In this document: positions 1-10,109 of the stretch, in pieces | Layout of the letters: every line of letters begins with the position of its first letter | Position numbering within the stretch: the stretch's first letter is position 1 | Origin: Rotaria sp. Silwood1 | Lineage: Eukaryota; Rotifera; Eurotatoria; Philodinida; Philodinidae | Length of the DNA: 64,000 bases | Assembly (NCBI GenBank): GCA_905250075.1 | Contig: CAJNOP010000042.1 | Span: 566,908-630,907, forward strand | Direction of reading: 5' to 3' | Program-made: the position numbers and the translations under genes | The notes under the pieces: generated by a model | What the model was told of the DNA's origin: nothing | Seen by the model: the letters and a program-made list of their open reading frames with translations, nothing else | Databases searched by the model: none

Positions 1-304
1 AAGAGATAAAATGTTGAACAGCACTGTGAACATTTATTGGTATCACATAAACAGATTTGATGAAGAGTCTTGATCGAGACTCTTGGGAAAAAACTTATAG
101 AACAAATGATTCGTTCTACAAACAACTCATTCTATCGGGATTGTTGAACACCATCCATCTGGATGCAAAAGAGCTTCAAAATCTAGAAATTTTCAAGTAT
201 TTCCATTTTTTCTTCAAATCTACAGTTATAGGTGACCGCTATAGAATAATTAAGAAAACAATATCTAAACACATAAAATGTTTATTTTGTTTATGATTTT
301 GCAG
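1..304 (+). other. Upstream intron or undetermined sequence before the E1 exons
   Basis: The segment ends in a good splice acceptor (tttatgattttgcag, 290-304). A 79-codon open frame at 57-296 does not resemble any part of E1, so I treat the segment as intron or unknown sequence. Confidence 0.4.
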
Positions 305-761
305 TATCTCGATCAAGAATTCACTTCCTGGAATCGATTTGAAGTGAAAGGTGACATGACATTGGAAGAATTTATTGAATATTTCAAGGTAAACAGCAAC
401 ATCGGCTTCGGTTTTTTCTTTATTTATTTTGGATTTCATTGTACAGACAGAACACAAACTAGTACCAACCATGATCGCTACAGATCGTTCGATACTCTAC
501 AGATCGAGATTTTCCACATCACAAGCTAATGCACAACGGATGAAACAAAAGTAGGTTTCCGTTACAGTTTTTTTCGATATTTGTAGAATAAATGTTTTCG
601 TTTGTTTTCGCTTCTTTTGAAGGGTTTCTGAATCGTATGAAACGGTGACAAAGACGAAAATTCCACCACATGTTCGTTCGCTTGTTTTCGAATTACTTTG
701 CGACGATCTCGAAGGAAACGATATCGACGATGTGCCCTACATTAAATTCACCTTTCGCTGA
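305..761 (+). CDS. UBA1: Ubiquitin-activating enzyme E1, C-terminal ubiquitin-fold domain (3' exons only)
   Basis: E1 activates ubiquitin with ATP and passes it to E2 enzymes; its C-terminal ubiquitin-fold domain (UFD) docks the E2. Three exons are read: 305-388, 447-550 and 623-761, with GT-AG introns of 58 and 72 bp and matching phases. The first encodes WNRFEVKGDMTLEEFIEYFK, the second begins TEHKL, and the third carries HVRSLVFELLCDD and ends PYIKFTFR-stop. This follows the animal UBA1 end (WDRFEV, TEHKLEITM, HVRALVLELCCND, PYVRYTIR) across about 109 residues. The adenylation and catalytic-cysteine domains are not visible in bases 1-304, so they must lie left of the window beyond an intron, or the copy is 5'-truncated. 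The assignment to the E1 UFD is firm. UBA1 over a paralogue such as UBA6 or UBA7 is likely, not proven. Confidence 0.85.
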
Positions 762-1705
762 ACATGAGCATACGAATCATTCTTGAACTTTTGATTATAT
801 TATTTTCATTCTTTTAAAAACTTTTTACTAACATCAACTAACATGGACATGAGTTTATTGAATTAATCTGTACGCGTTAACAAAAAGCAGCATTTTTCAA
901 GATCGAATATGCAGCTGCTCGACCCTATGAAAAGAGGTGAAGAGTTCATGAACCTGCCGCATGATAGTTGTTGTTTTTGAGGGCGTGGGCGGGTGTGGGT
1001 ATGGGTGTGGCTGTGAGTGTGGGTGTGAATGTGAGGTGTGAGTGTGGGGTGTGCGTGTGCGTGTGGGTGTCGAGTATGGGTGTAGGTATTATCTTCAATG
1101 ATATCCACACACCCAGTCCTCTCTCACTCACTCACACCCACAGCTACACCCTAAAATTCAATCTTCTGCATAATCCATCAGGCTCACTATTATCTTATTA
1201 TGAAGAAACTATTGTTGCAAATAGACATCGAATCATTTCATTGCGTCTGGGCATAATTGAAAGATCCAGTATATTCAATAGCTCAATTAATATCGATTCA
1301 TATGTATTCGTCTCGAGTCACTTATTCTCAACATCAATGATTCACAAGAATTATGTTCAATGTTCAGCTTATGTTCTCTACCTTGCCTCTTCTCATTAAT
1401 CATTTATCTTTGTGACTTCATATATTATATCGATGATATATATATGCTCTTTACTTAAATTAAAATACGCAAAACTCTCATTTGAAGCCTCTTCAGGATT
1501 TCATTTATTGCCAAATGCTACTAATAACGAATATACTCCCATAGAATGTCTAGTTGTTGATCATAACTGCACTCCTGGCAGATTATTTGCTATTCTTTCA
1601 TACAATCCTCGATTTTCATGACTGACTTGTAAAAAATTGTCAGGGTCACAATTTTACAATGCAAAAATGTCGATCACCAAGAGATATATTTACATGCATC
1701 TCTAT
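762..1705. other. Intergenic, no gene seen
   Basis: Apart from the telomere-like foldback at 981-1151 nothing is recognised. Open frames at 863-1131 (-) and 968-1399 (+) come from the G-rich and C-rich arms of that foldback and are not supported as genes. Confidence 0.5.
981..1151. repeat. Telomere-like foldback 1
   Basis: A degenerate GGGTGTGGG-type arm (about 981-1088) is followed by a short AT-rich spacer (tattatcttcaatgatat) and a C-rich arm of CACACCC type (about 1103-1151). The strand can fold back on itself. The unit is related to TGTGGG, which I recall as the bdelloid telomeric motif. Confidence 0.8.
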
Positions 1706-2097
1706 CAGAGACCGAAAACGAACTGAACCGAACCAAACCGCACTCGAACCACTGTTTAAAAATTTTGTCGAACTGAACCGAGCCCACCCTAATTTTCGAA
1801 AAGCGGTTAAATGTAGATGAACAGGTAAGAAAATGGATAAATGGTGCTATAATCTTTTTTGTAAACTTGTAATACTGTACACAATTATTAAATGAGATTT
1901 GATCGATTTATTTTACATAAGAAACCGAAAATGAAGCGAACAGAACTACAACGGTTCGGTTCGAGTCGAGTCGATCCGAACCGAACTGGAACCGGTTTCA
2001 CAAGAAAAAGACGAACCTAACCGAATCAGAACCGTCTTTCCGAAAATAAAGCCGAACTAAACTCGAACCAGAAAAATTCGGTTCGTTTCGGTCTCTG
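1706..2097. mobile_element. Non-autonomous hAT-type MITE, 392 bp
   Basis: The left end reads CAGAGACCGAAAACGAAC and the reverse complement of the right end reads CAGAGACCGAAACGAACC, so the terminal inverted repeats match over about 17 bp with one indel. The element is flanked by a perfect 8-bp direct repeat, ATCTCTAT, at 1698-1705 and 2098-2105. Ends beginning CAG and an 8-bp target duplication are the hallmarks of hAT transposons. There is no long open frame. The interior is dominated by variants of GAACCGAAC near both ends, in opposite orientations, so the ends can form an extended hairpin. Confidence 0.88.
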
Positions 2098-2105
2098 ATC
2101 TCTAT

Positions 2106-3112
2106 TCGTGAATGTTATTTGAACTTTGACGATTGTGAAATGTTCATTAAAACTATATCCTTCCAATTCAAAGTATTACGTATTTCAACATTTAACGATG
2201 TGACATATTTAAACGCTGATCGGTAGGAACAATTAATTTCTCAATATATGCCTCATCTATCTATATTTGATTTTAAATATACAGAAGTTATTGCTAAAAA
2301 GTTTCGAATTACTTCATCACTTCATAAAGTAATCCATTAGTTTGCCTCATCATTTTGGATCGAACGACGATGTTTCTTAATTGGAATATGAAGTTAGTGG
2401 ACGAGCACAAAGGGAAAGTATAATATCTTATATAATTCGTCCATACAGATACAGCAAGAAGGATCCACTAAAAGACAAATCACTGGAATAAAACAGAAAG
2501 TAAGTGTTTATATTATGACAAAATGACAGTTCTGTTGATTGCAGTGAAAGTAGATCATACATTCGTTCTTTTCAAAACTCGACACTCGGTGAGGATGTAA
2601 ATGAACACCAACAATAGGTCATTCATTGAACAACCGGAAGGGTTTGATCTTAAGTTGGTATAATACAATTACATTTATATTATTTTCATCAAATCTTTGT
2701 TTAATTGATACTATGATTACGTTTAATACAGCATACAAAAAATTTATACGATATGAATCTGTAACAGATAATATATTTATTACACAAATATCCATAGTTT
2801 CATTTCGAAGTCTATTAAATTCATTTTCATTTTTCAATACATCATAGTGAACCAATAGTAATTTTGACTTTAGCCAACGCTTGTGAAGGTGAGGGTGTCA
2901 GTGTCTTTTCTTCACCCTCACCACCAACCCTAACATCCTCAGCTTCGATATCATGCAATTTAAACATGAAAGAATTCCGAAAAAATGTTTTGTTTAGGGA
3001 AATTGTGAAAGACATAGTGATTCTGAAGATTTTTACATGAATTGGCACGTTTCAGTGTCTTCTCTATATGTCGAGTGATAGTAAGTTTATTTCACCTCAC
3101 AACAACCAACTG
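2106..3112. other. Intergenic, no gene seen
   Basis: AT-rich sequence between the E1 end (+) and the protease end (-). Small overlapping frames at 2619-2855 and 2842-3048 have no domain or signal peptide. One short G/C-rich inverted repeat lies at 2885-2932. Confidence 0.5.
2885..2932. repeat. Short foldback, weakly telomere-like
   Basis: GGTGAGGGTGTCAGTG followed by CACCCTCACCACCAACCC. It has the same G-arm/C-arm order as the telomere-like foldbacks, but the repeat is GGTGAG rather than GGGTGT, so membership of the family is uncertain. Confidence 0.45.
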
Positions 3113-6100
3113 TCATAAGTTTAAATGCAAAAGACAGTAAAAAAGCAGCAACGACATAAAATTTATTGACGTCTGTTTATATGCTTCATTACACTTTGTT
3201 GTTGTGATTGCCATCGAACTCGTTGTGGAAATGCTGATAATAAGTGAAGTGATCGTCGGCGAACTTGTTGTCGAAATGTTAGTAGTATGGGAAGTGATAG
3301 TCGTGGTGGTGATAGCCAACGTTTCATTGCCATTAATTATAACGGACTCTATCCAATCGTAATAGGCAGCCAGTCGTGTATAGACGCTCGGATAATTATC
3401 AATTGCACATTGCGCATTACTTGTAATACCCACCTAAATAAAGTGGATCATAAAAAAAAACAGACTGTTCTAAGTTAGTTGTTAGCTAGTATAGAAGTAT
3501 ACAGTGAGAAAGTTGTATGTCCGCTTGTAACAACAAACCGGAGAAGTAGTTTACCGCCACCCTCAGTAATGATGTTTATTGAGTTACATCATATCTCCAG
3601 ACGATCGTTGCTGAGAGTATTCGCCTTGCACAAAAAGACATACGACTAATTTTCAAAATATAAGCTTTTCTCAAGCTATTGACATTTATGTATCAAATTT
3701 AAGATGTTATGTATTCTAACCGTCAACTTTTGCTTTGTTCAAGCAAGGGATGCGCCAAGTCTAATTAATTGAACTTGATCAAAGTTGGATTGAAAAAGCA
3801 TTAGAGTTTTCAATTCATATTATATAAACTCTATGACAGAATCAAACACGCTAAATGACATTGAACTGTCTCCACAACGCGTCAACAACAGCACATACAA
3901 GTATAGTTGTAATTAGTTCAAGAATACTGGAAGTACGTGATCAAATTTTGAATTTGGTTCCTCTAGTTTGGGACATAACTGATCATATAGGAACTTGAAG
4001 AGGTTGCGTTGGTGTCTATTACAAACAATATTGAAGAGTAATTGTAATGATATTTCAAAGAGACTAATTGTGTTTTTGTGTCAACGTTTTTGCTCATCAA
4101 ATCAGCATCAAAGAAAAGAACAATTGGATGAAGACATGCCAATGTTCAGTCCCGAAAAAGCATCAAAAATAAATCGCCCAGCTTGGAATTTTCTACTGAT
4201 GAAGGAGAAATTCTTAATTTCTTCTACAGAAGTTTCGAGCATATATGTTTCTCGCATTGAAACGTACTTCAGACGAAAATGCGTGGCAGTTCTTCTTCTT
4301 GCAATGAGAATTTGAATCTCAGTTGTCTATCCATGAAACCCGGCATTCTTTTCTTCCACAAAAACATCATTGTTAAGAATCGAAAATACGTCAGGCGAAT
4401 TCAACTATCATGCGAATGATCCCAAAAGGATGACATACGATTCGAGCACTGAAACAACTACAGCTATATGTGTTGTTGTTCACATTGTAGAGAAAGAAAG
4501 ATGTCACCTAGTGTGTTAAATTAAGCTGTATCGGAAATTTTATCCTCATCATCCTGTCAAGATTTATAACTGATTCAGTTTAGAATCTTGACAAAAAGAG
4601 ATGAAAGAATTTCATCAAGATTTTAGCTAGTTTCTCTTCAGGATCTTCTCTGGATATTTCCAATGCTTGTATTGAATATGGTTTAATATTCAAGCCGAGA
4701 TTGTATTTCTCAAATTTTTCTTGAAACAATTAGTGTCCACAGAAATTTAAAATAGAGGTTAATCAGCATTTTATTTCAATTAAAATTTATCGGAATCCTG
4801 GCAAGATCGTGAAATTTCATGTCTATACACTTCTTTCAGCATATATCAATTTCCTTTGAATAATAGATGAATCCATTGTCAAGAATCCAGCCGAGAAACA
4901 TCGAAGGTTTCTCATACAGTGATGTATCCATAATTTAGACTAGCCTTCAAATGAGAAAAGAATTAGTTCTACCTGTTCCCAATGATTGCCCATCCACTGT
5001 AGAATCGGTCCGCCCATATCGCCTAGTCGAAAAAAATGTATCATGATTATTATATGTGACAATTCACTTCTTCGTACCTTGACACACATCTATATAAATG
5101 ACAAAGAAATCAATGTTCAATAGAGATTGATAAGATTTAACAAACCTCTTTGGCCTTGGTTGAGTCCAGCACAGAACTGTTTCTTGACATTGCTGATCTG
5201 GCGATTGCACATCGGATTATTATGATCGATCAAGACGATCTCTGCCTGTTGAAGATTATCAGCTAGACTAGAAGCATTTGATTCCATCTTGCCCCATCCG
5301 ACCACGGCTAATTTTGTATCAATTGGTGGATATTGCGTTATGTCTATAGTCGAATTAACTTGAGGTAAACATGTTCGAGTAACAAACGCATTCGTTTCCA
5401 TATGAAGCGAAGAAGATAGACGTAAAATTGCAATGTCATTTGCATATCTACCTAATTGACTCGTATAGTTAGGATGGATATCGATGTGTTCGACATTGTG
5501 ACTGAATGCCCAAAGTGGATTTGCTAGATTATGCATGCGTGTGAAAACTACAATATCTGACAGTGATTCGTTTTCTACGCATCGAGCGGATGTGAGAATA
5601 TAGAAATTATTAAGTACCGATCCAGCACACACATGCCCACTTTTACTTCGCAAATATAAAGAGACAACCATTGACCAACTAAATACTCTCGCATCATGAC
5701 CGCCGATAATCTTTGATTGAGCGAACGAAACATCAAGAAAGCCACAGCCACATGAAACTTTGTCCTTCTCACAATGATAGATGATTGGTGGCAGCATTGT
5801 AACTGGCGTAGTACTCATGGAAGTCGGTATGGTTGTGACTGATATCGTCGTTCTATTATTAACACTCAAAATTGACTCAATCCAGTCGTAGTAAGAAGCG
5901 ACACGTGTGAAAATACTGGGATAGGCAGTTGTTGCGCAACCCTGGATTGCATACGACACGATCCCAACTTGTTCCCAACGATCGCCGATCCATCGAAGAA
6001 TCGGACCACCCGAATCTCCTGAAAACGAAGTAATAAGAAAGGAGTAAATGAAAATTTATGTGTACGTGCCAAAACATGGACCTAGAAAGGAAAGAAAGAG

Positions 6101-6875
6101 ATTCGATTGTATATATTCGTTTGAATGTGGCAAACTACTCACCTTTGTCAACTTCGGACACTCCCGCACAGAACTGTAACTCAATATCGTTGATCGCAGC
6201 GTTGCATGTCGACTGGTTATAATGAACTGAATAAACAGTTGCCTGCTGCAGCACCTGAGGTGCGATAAAACTTCCTATTGCATTGAGATAACCCCATCCA
6301 ATCACAGCCAAAGATGTACCATGTGTCGGGTATTGCATGACTTCTGCTGATGAATTCAGTCGAGGTGGACGACATGTTCGAGCAATTGACAAGCCCGTAG
6401 CAAAGTCGAGTGGCTCGGCTAAGTGAAGTATCGCAATGTCATTTCTGAGTCTATTTGAGATTCTTGTCCAATTCGGATGGATAAAAATTTTGTCCACCTG
6501 TCTTATTGTTTGACAAAGTTGAGATCGATTATGAATGCCAGCAGCAATAGTGACATTTCCAGATTCTATCATAGATTGATATATTGTATCAACGCAATGT
6601 GCAGCTGTGAGAATATAGGATTCGGAAAGGATAGTGCCACCACAACAATGAGCCAGAATATTGCCATCGTCATAGCAATCGTATTGGAGCGATACAATCA
6701 TTGACCAGCTATAGGGCACTGCGTCTTCACCATTGATAATACGCGCGTTCATTTCAACATTATTTAAACCGCAACCACATGGAACCGATTGCATGTTACA
6801 TTCATAGCGAGCAGTTACATATAACGCATTAGTAAGCATTAGCAAAAGAACTCTTATGAATCGAAAATTCATCAT
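3113..6875 (-). CDS. Secreted or GPI-anchored tandem trypsin-fold protein: active domain 1, dead domain 2
   Basis: Six exons on the minus strand: 6875-6143, 6081-6070, 6018-5146, 5089-5078, 5022-4973 and 3433-3113, giving 666 residues with consistent phases. Residues 1-22 form a signal peptide. Domain 1 (IING at 46-49 after an R cleavage site) has H93 in LTAAHC, D146 in NDIAIL and S251 in GDSGGP, the S1-family triad. A Ser/Thr-rich linker (about 300-328) leads to domain 2 (IIGG at 352-355). There the His site is R394 (TSARC) and the Ser site is M546 (GDMGGP), while D443 is kept, so domain 2 should be inactive. A second Thr/Ser-rich stretch and a hydrophobic C-terminus suggest a GPI signal. 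The residue at the specificity position (chymotrypsin 189) is G in domain 1 and D in domain 2. Both domains are split by a 12-nt exon at the same place. The last intron is 1,539 bp, so the join to 3433-3113 is the least certain. Confidence 0.82.
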
Positions 6876-6925
6876 GACTTTCGAAAATCTGTCAAAAATG
6901 TAAAAATTATCGAACGGGCATGATG

Positions 6926-6933
6926 TTTTATAT
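6926..6933 (-). promoter_or_regulatory. Possible TATA box for the tandem protease gene
   Basis: ATATAAAA on the minus strand, about 50 bp upstream of the ATG at 6875. The position is plausible for a core promoter with a short 5' leader. No other promoter element is claimed. Confidence 0.4.
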
Positions 6934-8787
6934 GGCAGTTTTATAACAAATATTTATCCTGCTCTCATGCTTATCTACATATATAATATTAGTCGAGAGA
7001 TTTGTACAACTAATACAAAGTCAATAGACATGGATGTAATAGGCAATCAACAATGCAATGACTTTGAAATATATCCCATTTGAGCACCGTTTCTGTATAC
7101 CGTTGCCATTTTGCGTCATTAGTTGAAGTAAATATGTGCTAACTGTGATTCTCACACGGCGAATTAGTATTGAAAGGCCACGAAAAATACTTCTTGTGCA
7201 AGACTTGTTCGAGGAAAAAAATTTTATATGTCGACTTGTCTACGTAACCTCGCTGATTAAGTTTTGAAATTTTTTTTTTCGAGATGGACGGATTTAAATG
7301 CATTATTAGATGCAGGTTTTCACGCTGATTACATATTTTGAATATCCTAACGAAAAATATTTTCAAAACTGCTGAGTGACATGTTATTCGATGCAGAATT
7401 CAATTCTCTACAAAATGCTCTATTTATTTTTGAGTTTCATCGCTATGGACAAACTGTACAATCTTATACAATTGACAGCTTATTGCATGGTTATTAAGCT
7501 CTCATTTTCACGAAGTAACTTGATTCTTGCGTAGAATGATTATACATACTGAAAAGTCTCTTATTTATGAAAACGTTAAGTACCTGAAAACCAACCAACA
7601 AAAATCTGTGTAACAGCGTTACGTTTATTGTTTGCACTTTTTTATCTCAGTGAAAACAATTTAGAGAAAATCTTTTTTACCACATTAAAGGCTGTTCGAT
7701 ACTCTACACAACTAGCTTTGCTCATGTTAAAAAAAACAGAAAAAACATTTGAGGGTGTGGGTATGTGGGTGAGGCTGGAGGTGCGTGTGTGGTGGGTGTT
7801 GATGTTGGTGTGAGTGCATGGATATGGATGTGAAGAGAACGCTGGCATCCATACGTCTACGCACACCCACAGCGACCCACACACCACTCACACCCACACC
7901 CGCACACCACATCCACACCGACACACCCACACCCACACTCCGCCACACCCACCCCACATCCACACGCACACACGTACACCCACACCCCACACATCCACAC
8001 TGACGTCTTACTGTAGTGAATCAAGGCTTTGTAGTCATGATCATTCAACTTGCAGCGATAGATAACTGATCATTCTGCTTCTTTGCCACTTTGAGCCCGT
8101 AGTTAGATCTTTGTGACTTACCTGAGGATTACAAAAATGAGCACTGCCAAATGTACTGAGAAGCAGTGCGCTTTTTTTGGGCTAACTAGTGCAGATTCAC
8201 ACATCAACTTATCTCCAAATAGATTAGCTCCATTTAAACAATGGATAAATCTATAGTTTTCGTACGGTGAAGTCGAAGAAAAACAAAATATTGCGCGATC
8301 TCGATTCTGACCAAAGTCTCCCAGACTAGACAGCCATCCTAGCTTAAAGGTGCAGCAGAAGAATAGAAATATGCATGCCCACACCCGATCATAATAGTCT
8401 CAGAAATTTCTTCAAACCGAGAAAACACTCCTAAGTGAGAAGATGTCTTAATTTTAAATTAGGAAGCTCATATTAAAGTAAATATTTTGAACTGTGAAAG
8501 GTACAATTTCATTTGAGCCTCATCTTCGAACTCTTAGTATACGGAACAGACATGAATTAAGAAGTTGCCTTTTTTTCAAAACTAGTTATTTTCGGTTTAT
8601 AAATTCAATTATTAAATAAAACTTGCATGAACAAGTAAAGTCATATAAATACTACACTTCTTTTGTCCATGTCGTTGAAAGATATAGTTTTTATTGCTGG
8701 AAAAGGTCTATTCTGGCATATTTAATTATTAAAGGATAGATTGCTGCATATATGAATCTCATGAGTAATATATGTGTGTCACCGAAT
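6934..8787. other. Intergenic, no gene seen
   Basis: AT-rich sequence plus one long telomere-like foldback (7751-8000). Open frames at 7139-7366, 7628-7813 and 8118-8384 have no recognisable domain; the last starts at GTG, not ATG. Confidence 0.45.
7751..8000. repeat. Telomere-like foldback 2 (longest)
   Basis: The G-rich arm (about 7751-7832, GGGTGTGGGTATGTGGGTG and variants) is followed after about 28 bp by a long C-rich arm (about 7860-8000) of ACACCC and CACACC units. At about 250 bp it is the largest copy in the window. Confidence 0.85.
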
Positions 8788-9072
8788 TCAGCAAAGTCTG
8801 TACTGGCGTTTTGATTCCACCCCACCGTTTACAAATTTGATGATAGCTTTGGAGCCTTTCGTAATGCCCCTATATTGAACTATCACATATGACATTGATT
8901 CGAACACCTCATTTCCTGGTGAGCCAACCGTTGCTGTCACTTGATATCTTGGCCACAGAAGTTGAATCGAGTCGTACTGAGCTCGCGTGATAATATCATT
9001 GCATGCGCAATGAGCCGTAGCAATTATACAAAAGAGCAGAACGGCGATAATTGGTTGCATAAATAAGATCAT
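8788..9072 (-). CDS. Small secreted protein, unknown family
   Basis: A 94-residue open frame starting at ATG 9072, with a second in-frame ATG at 9060 giving 90 residues. A hydrophobic signal peptide (MQPIIAVLLFCIIATAHC) is followed by a mature part of about 70 residues with few cysteines, containing SYVIVQYRGITKGSKAIIKF, which looks like alternating beta-strands. A TATATAAAG lies on the minus strand at 9313-9321, about 240 bp upstream, so a 5' UTR intron may exist. No family recognised. The signal peptide and the clean stop favour a real gene. Confidence 0.5.
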   Translation of the reverse strand: MILFMQPIIAVLLFCIIATAHCACNDIITRAQYDSIQLLWPRYQVTATVGSPGNEVFESMSYVIVQYRGITKGSKAIIKFVNGGVESKRQYRLC

Positions 9073-10009
9073 CTACATAAATGAAAAAAACGATGACAGA
9101 AGAAGTTTCGCGTCATTCGTAGATGTAAAACAAAAACAAATGTACGTTTCAAGCTATTCAGAAATTCAACTGAACGCAAACAAATGACAGGAGAATCGAT
9201 TATTTCTCCGACAAAACTTGTCGTCATTGAATGTGTCTGTATTTTCTTAGAGCGTTAACCCACCTTTTCATGCTCTCCTATCGAGTGACAAAACTAATCA
9301 AGCCAGTAGTTTCTTTATATACGCATTGAATGAATATAAACTCGAAAATATATGGTGAGCGAAATCAAGGCACGAGAATGCCATTCAAAAAGGTAATTAC
9401 GCAGATTATGCACCATTACATACACCATTATACATCGATAAACAGTGATTATGAAGGAATAATTATGCTTGATACGTCATATGAAATCACAGGTCGTAGA
9501 TGATGCACTGACCAGAAACTTCGACGAATTTCACTGCACTATAGTATAGTTGTAAAGATGTGGGTGTGGAGTGTAGGTGAGGGTGTGGGTGGGTGTAGGT
9601 GTGGGTGTGAAAGTGGGTGCGAAATTTTTCTTCATACTAGCACTCACACCGATAGTCACACTCACATCGACACCCATACTCACACGACTCACACCCACAC
9701 CCACACCCACCCACACTCACACCCTCTCTTATGACTTTCTTCTCGTTGATTTCTGGATAATGATCAGCATTCCTTTTTGAATTTGTCTTAATCAGCTAGT
9801 AGACAATGATCGCCTACGAGCTCTCTGTTGGATCGGGCTCTACAGACACTCTCTGGAAGCAACTTAAGTCCATCAAAATATATAGTCTGCCTACAATGTT
9901 CATCGAGAAATGTGAACAGGATAGATGCATCATTGTCCATGTAATCACAAACCCAAATCCCAGTACATGACTTTAAAAAATTTTTCTACTTCCAGTTCAA
10001 GTTTCGCGA
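9073..10009. other. Intergenic, no gene seen
   Basis: Contains the upstream region of the small secreted gene and a telomere-like foldback at 9557-9725. Frames at 9531-9780 are products of that repeat. Confidence 0.45.
9557..9725. repeat. Telomere-like foldback 3
   Basis: A G-arm with GGGTGTGGGTGGGTGTAGG-like units (9557-9620), a spacer of about 20 bp (aaatttttcttcatactagc), then a C-arm running to CACCCACACCCACCCACAC (about 9640-9725). Confidence 0.85.
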
Positions 10010-10010
10010 A

Positions 10011-10087
10011 TATGGGCATGGGTGTCGGAGTGACTCTGTGCGTGGGTCTTCTGTTGACCCAACCTGATATCCACACAAATACCCTCT
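10011..10087. repeat. Telomere-like foldback 4 (degraded)
   Basis: TATGGGCATGGGTGTCGG opens the G-arm; the C-arm ends GATATCCACACAAATACCC. It ends about 20 bp before the target TA of the mariner element. Confidence 0.6.
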
Positions 10088-10109
10088 ATTCGGTTTTCGG
10101 ATTTCTGTA

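Noticed and set aside
863..1399. Open frames on both strands over the first telomere-like foldback (81, 61 and 143 codons)
   Set aside because: They are translations of G/C-rich simple repeat (His/Thr or Val/Gly/Cys runs), with no domain or splice support.
3995..4315. 106-codon plus-strand frame in the long protease intron
   Set aside because: No recognisable domain or transposon protein motif; composition is like translated noncoding DNA. Possibly part of an unrecognised insertion, but unsupported.
8118..8384. 88-codon minus-strand frame with a hydrophobic start and several Cys, followed by a GTAAGT donor
   Set aside because: It begins at GTG with no in-frame ATG at the hydrophobic start, and no partner exon was found.
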